Positions 1 to 12,471 are shown, counted from the stretch's first letter. The stretch: 64,000 bases of DNA from Monosiga brevicollis MX1 (GCF_000002865.3 NW_001865057.1:590211-654210), one strand, 5' to 3'. A program made the numbers and translations. The notes: generated by a model from the letters alone, not told the origin.

Positions 1-2
1 TT

Positions 3-917
3 GTGATCCGCGTGAACCTTCAGCGCCTTTTGCAGACCCACTCATTGACCACGGACGATGAGATCTTTGCGCTCTGCGCTGGCATCCATGCACAAAGCGC
101 ATTTCCTAACCTTGTAAAGACAGCTTTTCGCAACGCCGGCATCACGTTGGAGTCTCGGAGCGTCAAGCACATGCTCAACATGCCGCGTTCTGCCACAGCG
201 TCCTCCTCACCAAGCATTATTCCTCTTCAGCCCGATCATCCAATCACCCAGGCCAACGTCTCTCCTGCACAGCAGCTGACCTCAAGCGCGGTGGCTTCAC
301 GTACGAAGCGTGCTCTGATCACTCACGAAAACAAAGACCTGATGCGGGCTTTAGACATTGCAAAGATCGACCTTAAAAGCCTCCGTGACGCCTGTCGTCG
401 CCTTGGCGTTCGTGTTTGGGGGAGCAAAGATGAGTTGATTGATCGCCTGCGACAGGCTGTGGGTCTTCGCGGATGGAAAGAGGCTCCAAGTGCCACCGCT
501 TCGGTGGCTGGTGAGCACAACTCATCTGCAGTTGTAGCGAGAGGCCCGTGGTTAACATCAGAGCTTACGAATGACCAGATTGCTGCGTCGGACGCCCCCA
601 GTTCAAGTCCAAACTCGCTCTTGTCATCGGATGGCTGTCCTGCTGAAAGTCAAGCGGCTGGCTCTTCGAGAGTTCAAGGGCTGCATCCACCGTTGTCCAC
701 CGGAGATGATGAGCCCTTACAGAATTGCACAAGTGCAGGTTTCTTGAGCGTTTGGTTGCGACCTTGGCACAGCCCAGGTAAGGGCGAGCAAGAGTCTCAG
801 GCCATCGTTCACGAATGGTTCAGAAAGCCAACGAGTATTGATACAGATGAGATTGAAGCAATTCTGAAGGCATGCCCCGCCCATGTTCAGCAATATAAGG
901 CGTTGGTTTGGCCGTGA
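3..917 (+). CDS. SAP-domain protein, 3' exon (5' partial)
   Basis: An open frame enters from the left edge and stops at a TGA ending at 917. It is the C-terminal 304 residues of a longer protein. Around residues 118-150 there is a SAP-like helix-turn-helix: a leucine-rich first helix, a turn containing RRLGVRVWGSKDEL, then LIDRLRQAV. SAP domains usually bind DNA in chromatin or repair proteins. The rest is Ser/Ala/Pro-rich and looks disordered. I do not recognise the family. The GTG at the first codon is only where the frame enters the window and is not a start. DNA binding is inferred from the SAP match alone. Confidence 0.5.
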   Translation: MIRVNLQRLLQTHSLTTDDEIFALCAGIHAQSAFPNLVKTAFRNAGITLESRSVKHMLNMPRSATASSSPSIIPLQPDHPITQANVSPAQQLTSSAVASRTKRALITHENKDLMRALDIAKIDLKSLRDACRRLGVRVWGSKDELIDRLRQAVGLRGWKEAPSATASVAGEHNSSAVVARGPWLTSELTNDQIAASDAPSSSPNSLLSSDGCPAESQAAGSSRVQGLHPPLSTGDDEPLQNCTSAGFLSVWLRPWHSPGKGEQESQAIVHEWFRKPTSIDTDEIEAILKACPAHVQQYKALVWP

Positions 918-2690
918 TTCGTACGCCAGAATTGCTGCCTCGAAATCGCTACGTCGTCGCGTTTTTTCCCCTTTTACACGTTGTCGTGTGCTTTCAGCGT
1001 GTCACACAAGTCATTGTCATGAGTGTCTGGTGCAATATAAACCTTGGAAAGCCCCTATGGTGTAGCACCAAGACCGCAGTCCTCGACCATACGCATAGCC
1101 TATGAATTTGCGTTTGAAATTGATACATTGTGTGAGAATCGAATCTTGAGGCGCCACTTTGCTTACACAAAGCCCGTGTCTAATGGCATCAATTTTGCAT
1201 TTGCGGAAACTCGTTCTCGATATCCATTGTCGCCCCCAGAATCAGATTCGGTCTGACTCTCATGCTCGTTCATACCCGTTCAACAACCCTAAAGCAAATC
1301 GGAAACAGATGTGCCCGATAATTCGTTGTGTGCCCAACCGTTTCTATCGAAAGATCTGGCCCATGCCCTCGCTTCGGGCTGGAGCTCGGGTATTTGCAGG
1401 CGACGAAATTTGAATCGGGGCATTTTGAAGACAAAGCAAGTCCCAATCTTGATCCTCTAGTTTGGTAATGAACGTGTTGATGGGCTGCGTTCGCGCACTT
1501 CCCAGGTTCTAAATGGAGTTGAAGCGATCACTAAGGTCGTGCACAACAGAGAATGGCCGCTGCCAGCCCGAGCCTGTCCATTGGTGAAAACGTCCATGCT
1601 TGGTCGCTTACCTTCATGCGCTTGTTGAGATCTCCGATGCGATCGCGAAGCAATTGCTCCTCCTGCTCCGAGTCTACAAGACAAAGTCGAGAAGAGGAAC
1701 AAAGACATCAGAAAGATCTACAATCATGGGCTGTGTCAGCAGTCAACAATGGCGGCTCAGAACGGTACTGACCAGAGAGGAGGTTAAGCAATGATGCCGC
1801 AATGATTATTTGTTGGTTGCAGTTTGGACAGTGAATAAAGGGCGTGGCTGGCAGAGACGTCACCTATGCGGAGCAAACCAATGAAGAACAAAGGGAGGAG
1901 GGGGGCGGGCGGGGGGGCATTAGATAATTGTTTTTGGTTATCGGTGAGGCCCTGTCGATATGGTATTCAAAAAGGTGAATGCATACCAGGATATCAAGAC
2001 CTCGCAGTCGTCCGCATTGGAGTTGTACAACATCCTCTTGAGCACAAGAGGCGCAAACGATCTACAGCCCCGGGGCAACAAAAGTTACAGGGTGTGCTCA
2101 TCGCTGCGAGAGTTTGTTTCTTTCCAACCGGCGAAGGTGGGGTTGTGTAGCCATGATAATGACCAAGACCTACCGATGACTCCCACAATACGCCAGGGCA
2201 TTGCACGGTCAGCAGATGCTCGAGGCAGGCCACCAAAGGCAATAAGGCCGAAGTCATCATGTTGTAAAACAGCGGAAAGTCCTAAGCACCCAAGTGAATC
2301 GTGCCATGACAATAAGCCAAATACGAAGTGAGACGCCAGTGGCGACGTATCGACATTTGGATGCAAGCTCGTACCTCATTGAGCACGATGGCTGTCAGGC
2401 GCACTTCAAAGCCTCCACCCTCGGCCTCACAACCACTTGCTATACACAAGGTGGACTGATCGCCGTGTCGATGCATGAAAACGGCGCCCGTTTGCCAGCC
2501 ATACACCCTAAATGCATCACAGTGCAGCAAAAGGCATTGATGATAAGCATGACACCTCTTTTGTCCAGATTGAGATTCAACGACAAACATTCACTGACTG
2601 GCCCACAGAAGGGTGAAAGGTATGACACCAACCAGTACAGCATCAAGGCTGCGGCCGGCCGCGCTGTGCCACGTGACATAGACAAACAAC
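918..2690. other. Stretch without a convincing gene
   Basis: Frames here are short, mutually inconsistent and show no recognisable domain. A 163-codon open frame lies at 2294-2785 (+), and small minus-strand pieces near 2380-2590 could be further 3' exons of the next gene, for example one ending before a GTACGA donor near 2374. I could not chain them in phase. A G-rich tract lies at about 1894-1918. Probably 3' flanking sequence of two converging genes. Confidence 0.4.
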
Positions 2691-5600
2691 TTACGTGTAG
2701 CCTCGCTCCGCAGCCAAGCATTGCAAGCGGGCAAACAGCCACGCTGGACAGCAGTCAACATGATACAAGCGTGTCTGCGTGTTAATGTGAGCGCTGGGGT
2801 AGGATTCGCGCCGGGTTGGAATCGATATAGCACCCAGTGCCTTCTCAGCTCCGCTGGGAGGAGCCTCAGGCAGAAAAGTTGTTACCATGTAGGTGTGAGC
2901 CGCATCAGGGGCGGCGTAAAGGATGCCTGCGGAAACAAGCACATGGATACAATTATCCAATTTGCTCTCATCCCCGATCAAGTTTTCCACATGCGAGTGA
3001 CGCTCGGCCAAAAACGTCATCAGACTGCAGGCGGCCGTAAGCCGCAAGGCCAAGCAAATATCAAACAAAGGCAGGGTTACAGTGAGCCCGGGCACATCCG
3101 CGCCAAGCAAATACAGTGACAATGTCGAGTAGCGCACCGGCGATTGTTAGACTCGGCCAGCGGCGACTCGGCGTGAATGAGGGCCATGCTTTGCAACAGG
3201 CTGCGGACTAGACGCTCACTGGCCATTCCACTGGAGCGGAGGGCGCGTAAATCACTCTCCCGAAAACTCAGGCTTGAACGCATCTGTTTGGCCTTGGCTT
3301 GAAATTCGCTTGTGCCCAACCATGCCAGGTGGTCCCGCGTGAATATGGAACATAGAGCCGGTAGCACCTGCCAAGTGATGGGTTGATGAGAAACTAAGAA
3401 TAGGTGGCACAGCCGATATGCGTCGCAAGTGGCACAAGCACTGTCGCACACCATGGGAAACATACCCAGTTCTGTGCGAGAAGAAACCGATCCTTGGCCT
3501 GAATGAGGCGAGCAAATGAATGTCGCTCGAGAACCTACAAAGTTGAGAGCAGAAGAAGATTGCGGATCAAGATGCCAAGCGGGTGCACAAACAGGTGGAC
3601 AACTTTAGGCTCTCGGAAGCGTGATGGCGCTTCGCGTGCTGGTACATGGGCCGAAGACCCCAAACTCCTTACCGATTCAACGTAAGCGGCACAATCATCG
3701 TAAGCCGAACTATCGTCACTTGCCCCGGAAGTAGACTGATGAGCTGAATACTCAGCAGAGTGATGCCGTAGCAGGCTCATGTTGGTGTCCGCGCGTGGTC
3801 GAATGGTGCGATCCAACCAGGCTTCACGAAGTAAATCCTCGAGTGGCTTGAACGGCGCCACGCCATGAGGAAACTTGGCGAGCGCACTGAGGACCTGTGT
3901 CTTGCGGCTATCGGAGAGGACAGTTCCTGCTGGTGGGCGCGCACTCGGACTGGGTGCGTCATTGCGAGCAGCCTCGGTGTTTGGCTGCGCAAGGCGGGCC
4001 AGGGGGGCGTGCAAAGCAGACGGTGGGTGTGCCTGAGCTACATCCGCCGGCACGGGCTGCGTTTTGTGCTTTGCAACGTGGAGGGCAAAATTGGCGACAG
4101 CCGAGAGCAACGGCTTGAGGTTTCGGCGGGTGATGACGATATCGCCGTCCACTGAGTCGGTGACGGCGCGCCAATAGTCGATGCGTCCAGTGTGTGCGCG
4201 AATCTGTTCCGTATGCCCAGTATCGTTTTCGGTCACTTCGTAGGGCTCGATGGCGTTGAGAAAGCGACGGCGCCCCAAGGGCACGGCAGCAACCACCTCG
4301 CGAATTTGCGACTACACACAGCGGAGCGTGAGATTGGGACAACTAGGCACCAAGCAAGTTGAGGGTTGGCAACACGTGTGTCTCAAGCAAATGTTGTAGC
4401 GACTGACCAGGGGAGCTTTGAAAGGACGGATGGACGCGCCAGGTGGCAACTCGGCGATTACCTGCTTGGCGGGACAGGGGGTGCGAGCGCAAAGGCGCAT
4501 GAGTTCATATTTCCAGCTCAAGGCGCAAGATTGTGAAGCACGCATGCATGGCCCAAACGATAACTTGCCTCGACTCTATCAGAAGGGTAGGTGGCTAATA
4601 GCCGATGAATGCGAGCACGCAGTTGGTCAAGGCGCAATGCAGGAAGTGACTCCTGATCCAGGACAGTAAAGAGGATCAAATGAAGACGTGGCTGTGAATA
4701 TTCGGGGACGAGGGCATGCATGATAATGTCATCGCCCACGGTGTTGAGCGCATGAACACCAGCAGTAAAATGCATGCGCGCATGTTGGTCGGCATTGCGT
4801 TGGTACGGCTCGAGAATGGAATAGCAGGCTTGAGGGTCTAGAAGGCAAGTCTCGAAAGGCATTTGATAGTGTTGCAGAATATCGGTAGCCGGCGTGGTGC
4901 TGCTGCTGCGGCTGGCCGTGCCTGAGGAGTGCTGGGGCGGGCCACGGACAATGGTGGGCTCAAAGACATCAGCCTCATCATTGGGGACCTCTGGCAGATT
5001 GGATTCGTGTAGGATGTCCTGGTTAATATTGAATAGACTGTTAAAGCCCTCGAGGCGAAGGGTCATGGCATCGTACAGCCAAGGAAGGGAGCGGACGCTG
5101 ATGCCATCGGCAGACCAAAGCTGCACCGGAATGCTGCAGCTTGCCAGCACGGCTTTGAGCTCGCCATTGACCTCGAGCAAAAGACGTGGCAGATTGCGTG
5201 TTGGGTTTTGGGGCAACTCCGACTTCCACAAGTTGCCATGGACCTCGAGGCGTTCAAGGTTAGGCAGGCGCGTGAGGGTGGTGGGCAGTCCATCCAATCG
5301 ATTTTCGCTGACATCAAGGTGCTTGAGATTTTGCAGCCAGCCCACGGCTTCAGGGATGTGCGCGAGGTGGCACTGGCGTAGCTCAAGGGTCTCGAGCTGA
5401 CGGAGCCGAAACAGGGTGAGGGGCAGCTGAGCCAGGGGGTTGTAGTTGACAATCAGGGTCAGGAGGTTGTCAAGGGACCCAATGGCGCCGGAGAGCTCCT
5501 GTAGCTGGTTACGGCTGAGGTTCAAGTATTCGAGGAGCTGTAGATGGGCAATGTGATGGCTGAGCTTGCTGAGGTTGCATGCGCTGAGGTCCAGGCGAGT

Positions 5601-6698
5601 GAGGGTGCGCAAGCGCCAGATTTGGGCAGGAACACGGTTCAAGCGGATGTGAGCTACGTTGAGTTCGCCCAAGGGCTGAAGGGGAGTCAAATATGCCAGA
5701 GTACCGGGGTCCAGATCCTTGTTCTTGCTAATGTTGAGCCAGGTGAGCTGTGGCAGGGCTTTGAGATGGTCTGTCCGAGCCCCCAATTTGTTTGAGCTGA
5801 CGTCGAGATGTCGCAGGCTGGGCAGGCGACGTAGAACATCGGGGAGTTGGCGCATGGAGTTGTGCGCCAGGGTGAGCCATTCCAGACGATCAAGCTTGTC
5901 CAGCTCGGCCGGCAGGGTCAAGAGGCGGTTGTGGCTGAGGTCCAAGTGCACGAGGAGGCGGAGGAGCCCAAGATGCGGAGAGATATCACGCAAGCCAAAG
6001 TCACAAATGCGGAGGGTTGTGATGTTGCGGAGCTGCCAGAGGCACCAGGGAAGTTCGCGGAGATAAAAGCTCTGCTGCGTGGGGCTGGCGGTGGTGACAA
6101 AGTGGATCGGTTTGCCTCGAGTGTCCTTCTCAATGCGAAGCGCGCAAGTTTTGCAGACGCGCGAGCGGCTGGTGGAGCGGCTAGGGAGGAAAATGCGAGC
6201 AGGACTACAATCAGCACAGACTCGACTGCCGCAGTTGTTACAAATGTAAGCCCAGTTCAGGAGAGAGAAGGGCTTGCGACACTCGACGCAGTTGGCGTCC
6301 GAGTCGGACACGATGAGACCCTCGCGCCGGGCGGAGGCGTCGGCAAGTTCGCGTCGACGCTGCAGAACCTGAGTGGAAATTTGCTGCAAACGTTGGCTGC
6401 TGATGAGGGTCGGCTCCTCAAGAAGGCGCGCACGCAGCTGTTCCAGCTCCTCCTCCGTCATGGCCTCAATGTCGACCTCCTGGTAACGCTCATAGGCAGC
6501 GGTCTCCGGGTCGGTGGCCTCTTCGTTGAAAGCTTCATCGGCGCCCTCGCCCTCCATCATGCTGGCTCGAGTGGAGGACGGCGGTGTGGTAAAGTCGGGT
6601 GCCTCGATCGGGGGCGGGGCCTCGTGCACCACGTGTCCCTCGACCTGCAGCCGCATGGACATGCGCTGATCCAACAGGAAGGGTGTGTAAACATCCAT
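2691..6698 (-). CDS. FYVE-related zinc finger + leucine-rich-repeat protein
   Basis: The large first exon starts at ATG 6698. It encodes an acidic N-terminus, a short coiled coil, a FYVE-related eight-cysteine finger at about residues 136-190 (CVEC, ICNNC, CADC, RVCKTC), then about 12 leucine-rich repeats (about 226-500) of the LxxLxLxxNxLxxLP type, and an unassigned C-terminal region. The open frame itself would stop at 4518. However, the minus strand continues with phase-compatible exons at about 4461-4408, 4311-3673, 3534-3466, 3367-3138 and 3024-2691, each bounded by AG/GT signals. I therefore read one gene of about 1,160 residues. The donor leaving exon 1 could be GTGCTT at 4541, or a GC-AG type donor (GAG|GCAAGT) slightly upstream. 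The alternative is two adjacent genes. The finger keeps the cysteines and RVC but lacks the basic RRHHCR motif that binds PI3P, so membrane targeting is uncertain. LRR blocks suggest protein binding. Confidence 0.7.
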
Positions 6699-7881
6699 CG
6701 CACCGGCGGCCTCGATGCAAGCAACTGGCGGGCCGGATGCACAGCTTGCACAGCAGATCTAAAAGCACACACACAGCTTGCACGCAAGCGCACACGCACA
6801 CGGATGGGCGGAACAGAGATGCGGAAGCGGCGACCGTCGGCCGTCGGGCGTCAGCCGTCGACGCGAGCCCGAAGGCCCCTCAGCAAACCCCTCTTTGCAA
6901 AAACGGTCTGCTCGCCGCAAAGACCCTGCAGGCACCAAGCCAATCCTCTTCCGCTTCTTGATCTGCCTCGGAGAAGACCAAGGGGGTGGGGGGGGGTGGG
7001 GGGCGTCTCACCCTGCCGTTTGTAGACGACTGCCGGCGCCGCGGGACCGCTCGACTGCCGTTTGTCGGCGCGTTTGAGCTCGTGTGATTTTTTCCGCAAA
7101 CAGCACGCGCAGAGTTTATGCAGGTCCACGTCGAGTTAATGTCGAAAACTGAGACATCGTTTCAAGAGATAATGTTATTAGTATATAGGGTTTATGTAGC
7201 AAAAGTATGCCTTTGTGTTGCGATTTGTCAAAAGCAGCACACATACCCACACACACCTGCTGTGATGTCTCTTTGCTTTTGCAGAGAGGCGCGTGTTCAA
7301 GTGGCACCTCAGCAGGGGGAAGGGCTTGTGGGTGTGGAATGTCAGGCAAAATTAAAGCTTAAACATTACACAGTCAGAGACGCATGGCCCGGTGGGATCA
7401 ACATTCAGAGAGTTTGCGATTGGACGAGTTTTTGGAGACAAACGTAAGAGCGAACCAAGGTCACACTTGTACTCAACCCGGATAAAGTCGTCGAGACGCC
7501 TTGAACCCAAAAAATTTGATGACATTGTGGTCCCCATACTTTATGCTGTTATTTTCAGACTTTTTGTAGAAACCAATAGGATTGTAGCTTTGGAACGTGA
7601 ATGGAATTTTGTTGTTCGTGTCGGCGCGTCACGATCAGCGGGGACGGGGGACAACGGCAGCGCGACCGCTCGATGCGCCGCCACTGCACGCACGGAGCAG
7701 CGTTGACGTCCTCGGCTGGCTGAGGGGCTCAAGGTTGGTGCAGCCCACGCGTTGACCGTATCACCAGGGGCTCCTTTGCGACGATTTGTATCTCATGGAT
7801 CGTTCGTTGCCTTTGTGCAGGTCACCGAGCTTGAGTGTGTTGTGCCGGGTCTCGAAGGAGGCCGCGCCACCGCGCATCATC
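6699..7881. other. Divergent intergenic region
   Basis: This 1.2-kb region separates the FYVE/LRR gene (-) from the SLC35E3 gene (+), so it should hold both promoters. It contains a G-rich tract at about 6984-7004 and short AC-rich runs near 6768-6800 and 7237-7258. Open frames here have no recognisable domain. I see no clear TATA box. Confidence 0.4.
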
Positions 7882-9701
7882 ATGGCAGGCCTTGACTGGA
7901 TGCGGCAGCATGCCGTCCAAGGGTTTATGGTGCGTTCTGCAGCCGCTTGCTCGAGCCCGCAAATGCTTTGGTCAAGAGCTCATCGCACCTGCCTGCCGCT
8001 GCTGGCTTGCGCGCTGGGGCCTGGGTTGGTAGCTGATGAACTACCTCAGCAGCATCGGCATTGTCTTCCTGAACAAGTGGGCCTACATTCAAGGCTTTCC
8101 CTCCATCACCCTCACGCTCATCCACTTTGTCGTGACCTGGCTCGGCCTCAAGGTGCATGGGCGCTGCATCGCCTTTTGGGTACAACGGCGGCCATGGCTC
8201 ACCCCGCCCCTGGTCTCTGTAGATTTGTGCTGGCCTCCACGTCTTCGAGCCCAAGCACGTCAACATCACCAGCGTATTGCCCCTTGCTCTCGCATTCTGT
8301 GGCTTTGTAGTGTTTACCAATCTCTCCCTTACCTACAACAGCGTCGGCTTTTACCAGGTTCGTGGCCAGGGCTCGTCTGACCCCAGCAAGTCTCGATGGC
8401 CCTTGATCGCTCCTTTTGGCCCCTTGAAAAGAAGATCGATCCGATTGCCCCTCTCCTCATTGGTGTTGCTGGCTTGCCGGTCCTGCCTTGGCCTCTTGGG
8501 TGTGTAGTTGGCCAAAACCTTGACGACGCCAGTCATCGTCACCATTCAGTTTTTCTATTATGGCGCCTCCTTCACCTCGCGCGTCCTTTTTTCCCTGGTC
8601 ATGGTCATCTCCGGCGTGGCCATGGTCACACATGCCGATATGACGGTCAACTTTTGGGGGCTCGTATTTGCTAGTGCGGGCGTTCTGGTCACCTCTCTCT
8701 ACCAAATTGTACGTCATACGGCATCTTGATGCCACCCGCCGTGCCTGGCTGTCCTCTTGCATTGCTTCTTGACCAAGATATGTGTCTTTGGTTTCCTCCT
8801 GACCGTGGCCGCCCGGCACCGACTTGACCTGCTGCAGTGGGTCAAAACCAAACAAAGCGACTTGGAAATGACCGCATTCCAGCTGCTCTACTACCAGGTG
8901 AGCTCACGCATCCCGCCACCCTTCAGCAGCGACTCGACTCTACACCTGGCGTGCCCCCAGACTGATGATTGACCTCGCCTGAAATCTGTCTTAAGGCGCC
9001 TCTCTCAGCCGGCATCCTGGCCATCGTGCTACCCTTCCTGGAAAACCCTTTCGCCGAGGACGGCATTTTCAACCGCGAATGGCCAGCCGAGGCTTTGGTG
9101 AGTGGACCAAGCGATGCCCAACTCGGTGGCCAATGTTTCTGACAGCAATTTTGCTCAACACGATCACTTCGCCTCCGTTTCTTGGGCCTCGCCAGCTCGC
9201 AGCCGGATCATCAGCCGTGATGGCGTTTGCCGTCAACCTGTCCATTTTCCTGGTCATTGGCAAGACTTCCCCCATCACGTGCGTGCAAGGCCCCTCGAAG
9301 CTTTTTCAGGGGTGGGCGGAGTCCTCAGAGCTTGTGGACTGCTGTTGTTCCCGCACAAAGGCGTTGGCTTTGGCTTGGCCTCACCTGCTTGTGCGCCTGG
9401 CTAGATACAACGTGCTGGGTCACTTCAAGCTGTGTACGGTGATTGTCGGCGGCTTTGTCTTCTTTAATGACCCCATCAATGGGCAGCAGGCGCTGGGCAT
9501 CATGCTCGCTCTCGCCGGTGTTGTGCTGTACACGCACTTTAAGACAGAGGTACACCCCACGTGCTCAGAGCAACAAATCGCGCGCTAGCTGATGCCCGAG
9601 CCATGCCAACTTTTTGCCCGCCTTCACTCGCCTGTGTTCTGCCCTCGCAGGAAGCCAAGCAGGCCCCGGCATCCTTGCCCGTGCGTGGCAACAAATTATG
9701 A
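7882..9701 (+). CDS. SLC35E3: SLC35E3-type nucleotide-sugar/triose-phosphate translocator family transporter
   Basis: Nine exons join in phase: 7882-7929, 8033-8152, 8223-8357, 8508-8708, 8838-8897, 8996-9097, 9196-9278, 9405-9549 and 9651-9701. They give 314 residues, against about 313 in human SLC35E3. Diagnostic blocks are IVFLNKW near the N-terminus, LIHFVVTWLGL, FCGFVVFTNLSL, a TTPVIV segment, ASAGVLVTSLYQ, QLLYYQAPLSAG and NVLGHFK before the last helices. The protein is a roughly ten-helix membrane carrier of the drug/metabolite transporter superfamily, expected in Golgi or another endomembrane. Its substrate is not established in the family. All introns have GT-AG ends and are 70-150 bases long. 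The ATG at 7882 sits just before the first helix, as in relatives. Confidence 0.93.
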
Positions 9702-10414
9702 TAAACAAATTTATTGTGCGTGATATCCTTTCTTTCGGACCATGTTTCGATGAACTGACCTTGCAAGCAACGACTCGTCCTGTGTGAGGGAATTTGGGGA
9801 GCGAGAGGCCTCCTCGTTGGTGCAGGCAACTCGACTTCATTGTGCAGTCCCAGCTCAGCCCTTGTGTTTCGCCTCCTGTCACCTGTTGACGCCTTGGGGT
9901 GAAATTTTCTCATGTTAAGCTTGAGTATTTTGCATTGATGCAAATCGCGTGCTTTTACCGCATCGAACGCTTATGGCAATGAGACAAGGAGCCTGGAAGA
10001 AGACGGCTTTTACACAGACTCATATCGTCGGTTACAGTCCAATGTCCTCAAGTCCTCAAAGTGCGGAAATGAGAGTTAGCATATGGGCACGACAACATCT
10101 CGAGGAAAATATTTTAGTCTGTGTGAGGGAAGCACTCTCAAGCTCAATCTTTTGCCAGAAGTCATTCAAAGCGACGGAGTGTCGCCACGGAATATCCAAG
10201 AACGGCGAAAAGAATAGCTCGAAATACACTAAAAATGACAAGTAAATTAAACTGATTTTTTCTCAAGGGGTGCTGTCGGTCGAGGCATGAATTCATGATG
10301 AACAGTTCCTTTTCGGTTTTGTGAATTGAGCATCGCCGTGATAAAACTTTGGCTTTGGGTTTCAAGTGCCTTTGACTGCACGTTGGCGCACAGTCCAGGT
10401 GGGCCATGGCTTGC
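9702..10414. other. Convergent intergenic region
   Basis: The region holds the 3' ends of SLC35E3 (+) and the tyrosine phosphatase (-). It is relatively AT-rich, with an ATAAACAAATTT stretch directly after the SLC35E3 stop that could serve in polyadenylation. No gene is seen. Confidence 0.4.
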
Positions 10415-12471
10415 CTACTCTGACGGCATGGACATTTTGCGCAAGTAGCGTGTGGCTCGGGATTGCGCCTTATTCTTAGCCTCTGCTTTTTCCTGGGCTT
10501 TCTGGTGCTCAGCCGCTTCGCGCTCGGCTTTGGCGATGGCTTCCTTCTTTGCGCGTGCCTCCGCCTCAACGGCTTCGCGTTGGCGAATGCGCAGCTCCTT
10601 GGCTTGACGCACCAAATTGGCAATCTGCTCAATGGCCGCCTTTTGAATGTTGACGCCCATCGACTGCAGCGACTCGAATTTGGACTCGACCGAAGTCATG
10701 GAGTATGAGACATCATATGTGTCGGCCTTCCATTCGGCCTCGGCTTGCTTGATCTCTGTGGGATTGACCACCACGATGCGTGGCTGTGCACCCTGAAAGA
10801 GCTGCTCAATCTCCTTCTTCTCTTCCTCTGCTTCCACATCCATCTGCTCCTGCTCGGCTTGGACCTGGGGAGCGCAAAGATCAAAGTGAGGATGACATCC
10901 CAACCTCAATGGCCCAGAACCAAAAGTGTGTGTGTGTGTGTGTGTAGGGCGCACAATATGGACCAACCTCGGCCAACGTGACTTCCTCATCTGCCTCGGG
11001 CTCTTTGTCCTTCACATCGGCTGCTTCTTCTGTGCGACGCTGCACTTCGGCAGCGGCAGCAGCAGCCAGCTGCTCTTGCCGCTGCTTCTCCAATTCCCGA
11101 GCCTGCTCCGCGGCCATGCGTTCACGCTCACGATCAATGATGTCCTTGTGCTTCTTGAGCCAGTTGTTCAGGGCATCTAGAACCACCTTGTGCACATACG
11201 CGTACTGGGCCACCGTTTGCACCATAAAGTTGCGGTGTTGGCGCAGCTGGCCAATGATCGCATCAATGTTCACCTCGGCGCGCTCTTGCACTTGTTGCAG
11301 TGCGCTAAGCCCACGGAGCGACAGGGTGCCATAGTCCGGCACGTGGGTGTCTCGATGAGAATGCAACCAGGAACACGTGGCAGCGAAGAGAGGAGACCGT
11401 AGAAGGCGCCACTCACGTGTCAATGGCAATGTAGGTGCCAGTGCGTCCAACGCCGGCGGAACAGTGAATGCAGATGGGGGCCTTGGTGTCTCGCTCGTGA
11501 AACTTGAGAACTTCGGCTCGAAACTCGAGAAATTCGACACTTGTCAGAGGCACGCCCTGCCGATCTCAAAAGTGAAGATGAAAAAAAATGTGAGCAGGCC
11601 ATGATGACGGGCGACTGTGGTGCATGCCGAATGCATCAGGCATGCGGATGCAGCAGAGACACACATGATCGGGCCAGCTTTGAAAGGCCAGTTGAACGAC
11701 GTCCCGGGTTGGACCACCCGAAGCCAGGCCCACTTCAAAGTGACGCTCAATGTGATGGGCGTGCATGGCGGACCGGGTAAACTTGACCTTGACCTTGCCG
11801 TACTGCACCTCAGCATTGTCTTCGGGCCAGTAGCGATGACACTTTAAGACATTGGTTTCCAGTTCGCGCGTGACCATGACAATCTCGCCGACCTGATCAA
11901 CCATTACGGACCCCAAATCGTCAGGGGTCAAAAGGCTGAGACAGCCGACTCGGCGGCGCGAAGAGGACGGAGAAACAAACGAACCTTGTAAGACCAGATC
12001 ATCCACCAAAAGTCATCAAAGGAGGAGGGGACGGGTCCCTGGGTGGCGATAAAGCCGCGCGGGCTGGTGTAGGATGGGCACCAGCTGGCGTTGATGTAGT
12101 CTGTGTCATGGTCCTTCAGGACGACGCGAGAGGCATCGTAGGCCGTAATGTTGACATAGCTATCGTGATCACGCAGGTAGAGAAGGGGGGTTGTGTGGGG
12201 AGCAAATACAAATTAAAACACGGGTCAGCAAAGCGTTTTCAGCCGCGAGAGCTCTCAAAGAACGCTTCGTGAGGCAGGCACACTCGCACCGATTCTTGAC
12301 AATGTTTTCAGGCGCCTTGGAGGCCGTGCTGGGGTTGCCCACACCGATGCTGGCCAAGGCCTGAAAGTCAGTGACAAAGCCAGCGCCCTGATTCTGATTG
12401 CGCTGAGCGCAGAGCTTGCGGATGTTGGTAAAGGTGTTGGCCACATACTGAATCTTCTCGGGCATAGCCAT
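10415..12471 (-). CDS. Non-receptor protein tyrosine phosphatase with charged coiled-coil tail
   Basis: Six exons join in phase: 12471-12290, 12159-11985, 11892-11665, 11556-11417, 11304-10968 and 10864-10415, giving 503 residues. Classical PTP motifs occur in order: KNRY at about 59-62, DYINAS, the WPD loop (Asp194), the P-loop HCSAGVGRTG with nucleophile Cys227, and the Q-loop MVQT. All catalytic residues are present, so it should dephosphorylate phosphotyrosine. The first ATG gives the usual short N-terminus with no signal peptide or membrane helix, so it is cytosolic. After the catalytic domain come about 210 residues rich in Glu, Lys, Gln and Ala, with heptad-like spacing (about 290-340 and 430-490), probably coiled coil. 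I do not recognise this tail from a named animal PTP class. Intron 5 carries a short TG repeat. The fifth exon spans the Q-loop and the start of the tail. Confidence 0.9.

Noticed and set aside
2294-2785. 163-codon + strand open frame as a gene
   Set aside because: It has no recognisable domain or start context, and it overlaps the opposite strand's last exon. Evidence is too weak.
5847-7025. 392-codon open frame on the + strand
   Set aside because: It is antisense to the FYVE/LRR exon. Its Leu/Glu/Val-rich product mirrors the LRR codons and has no domain of its own.
7392-7706. 104-codon + strand open frame upstream of SLC35E3
   Set aside because: It has no domain and no splice connection in phase to the SLC35E3 first exon. 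It is more likely intergenic.
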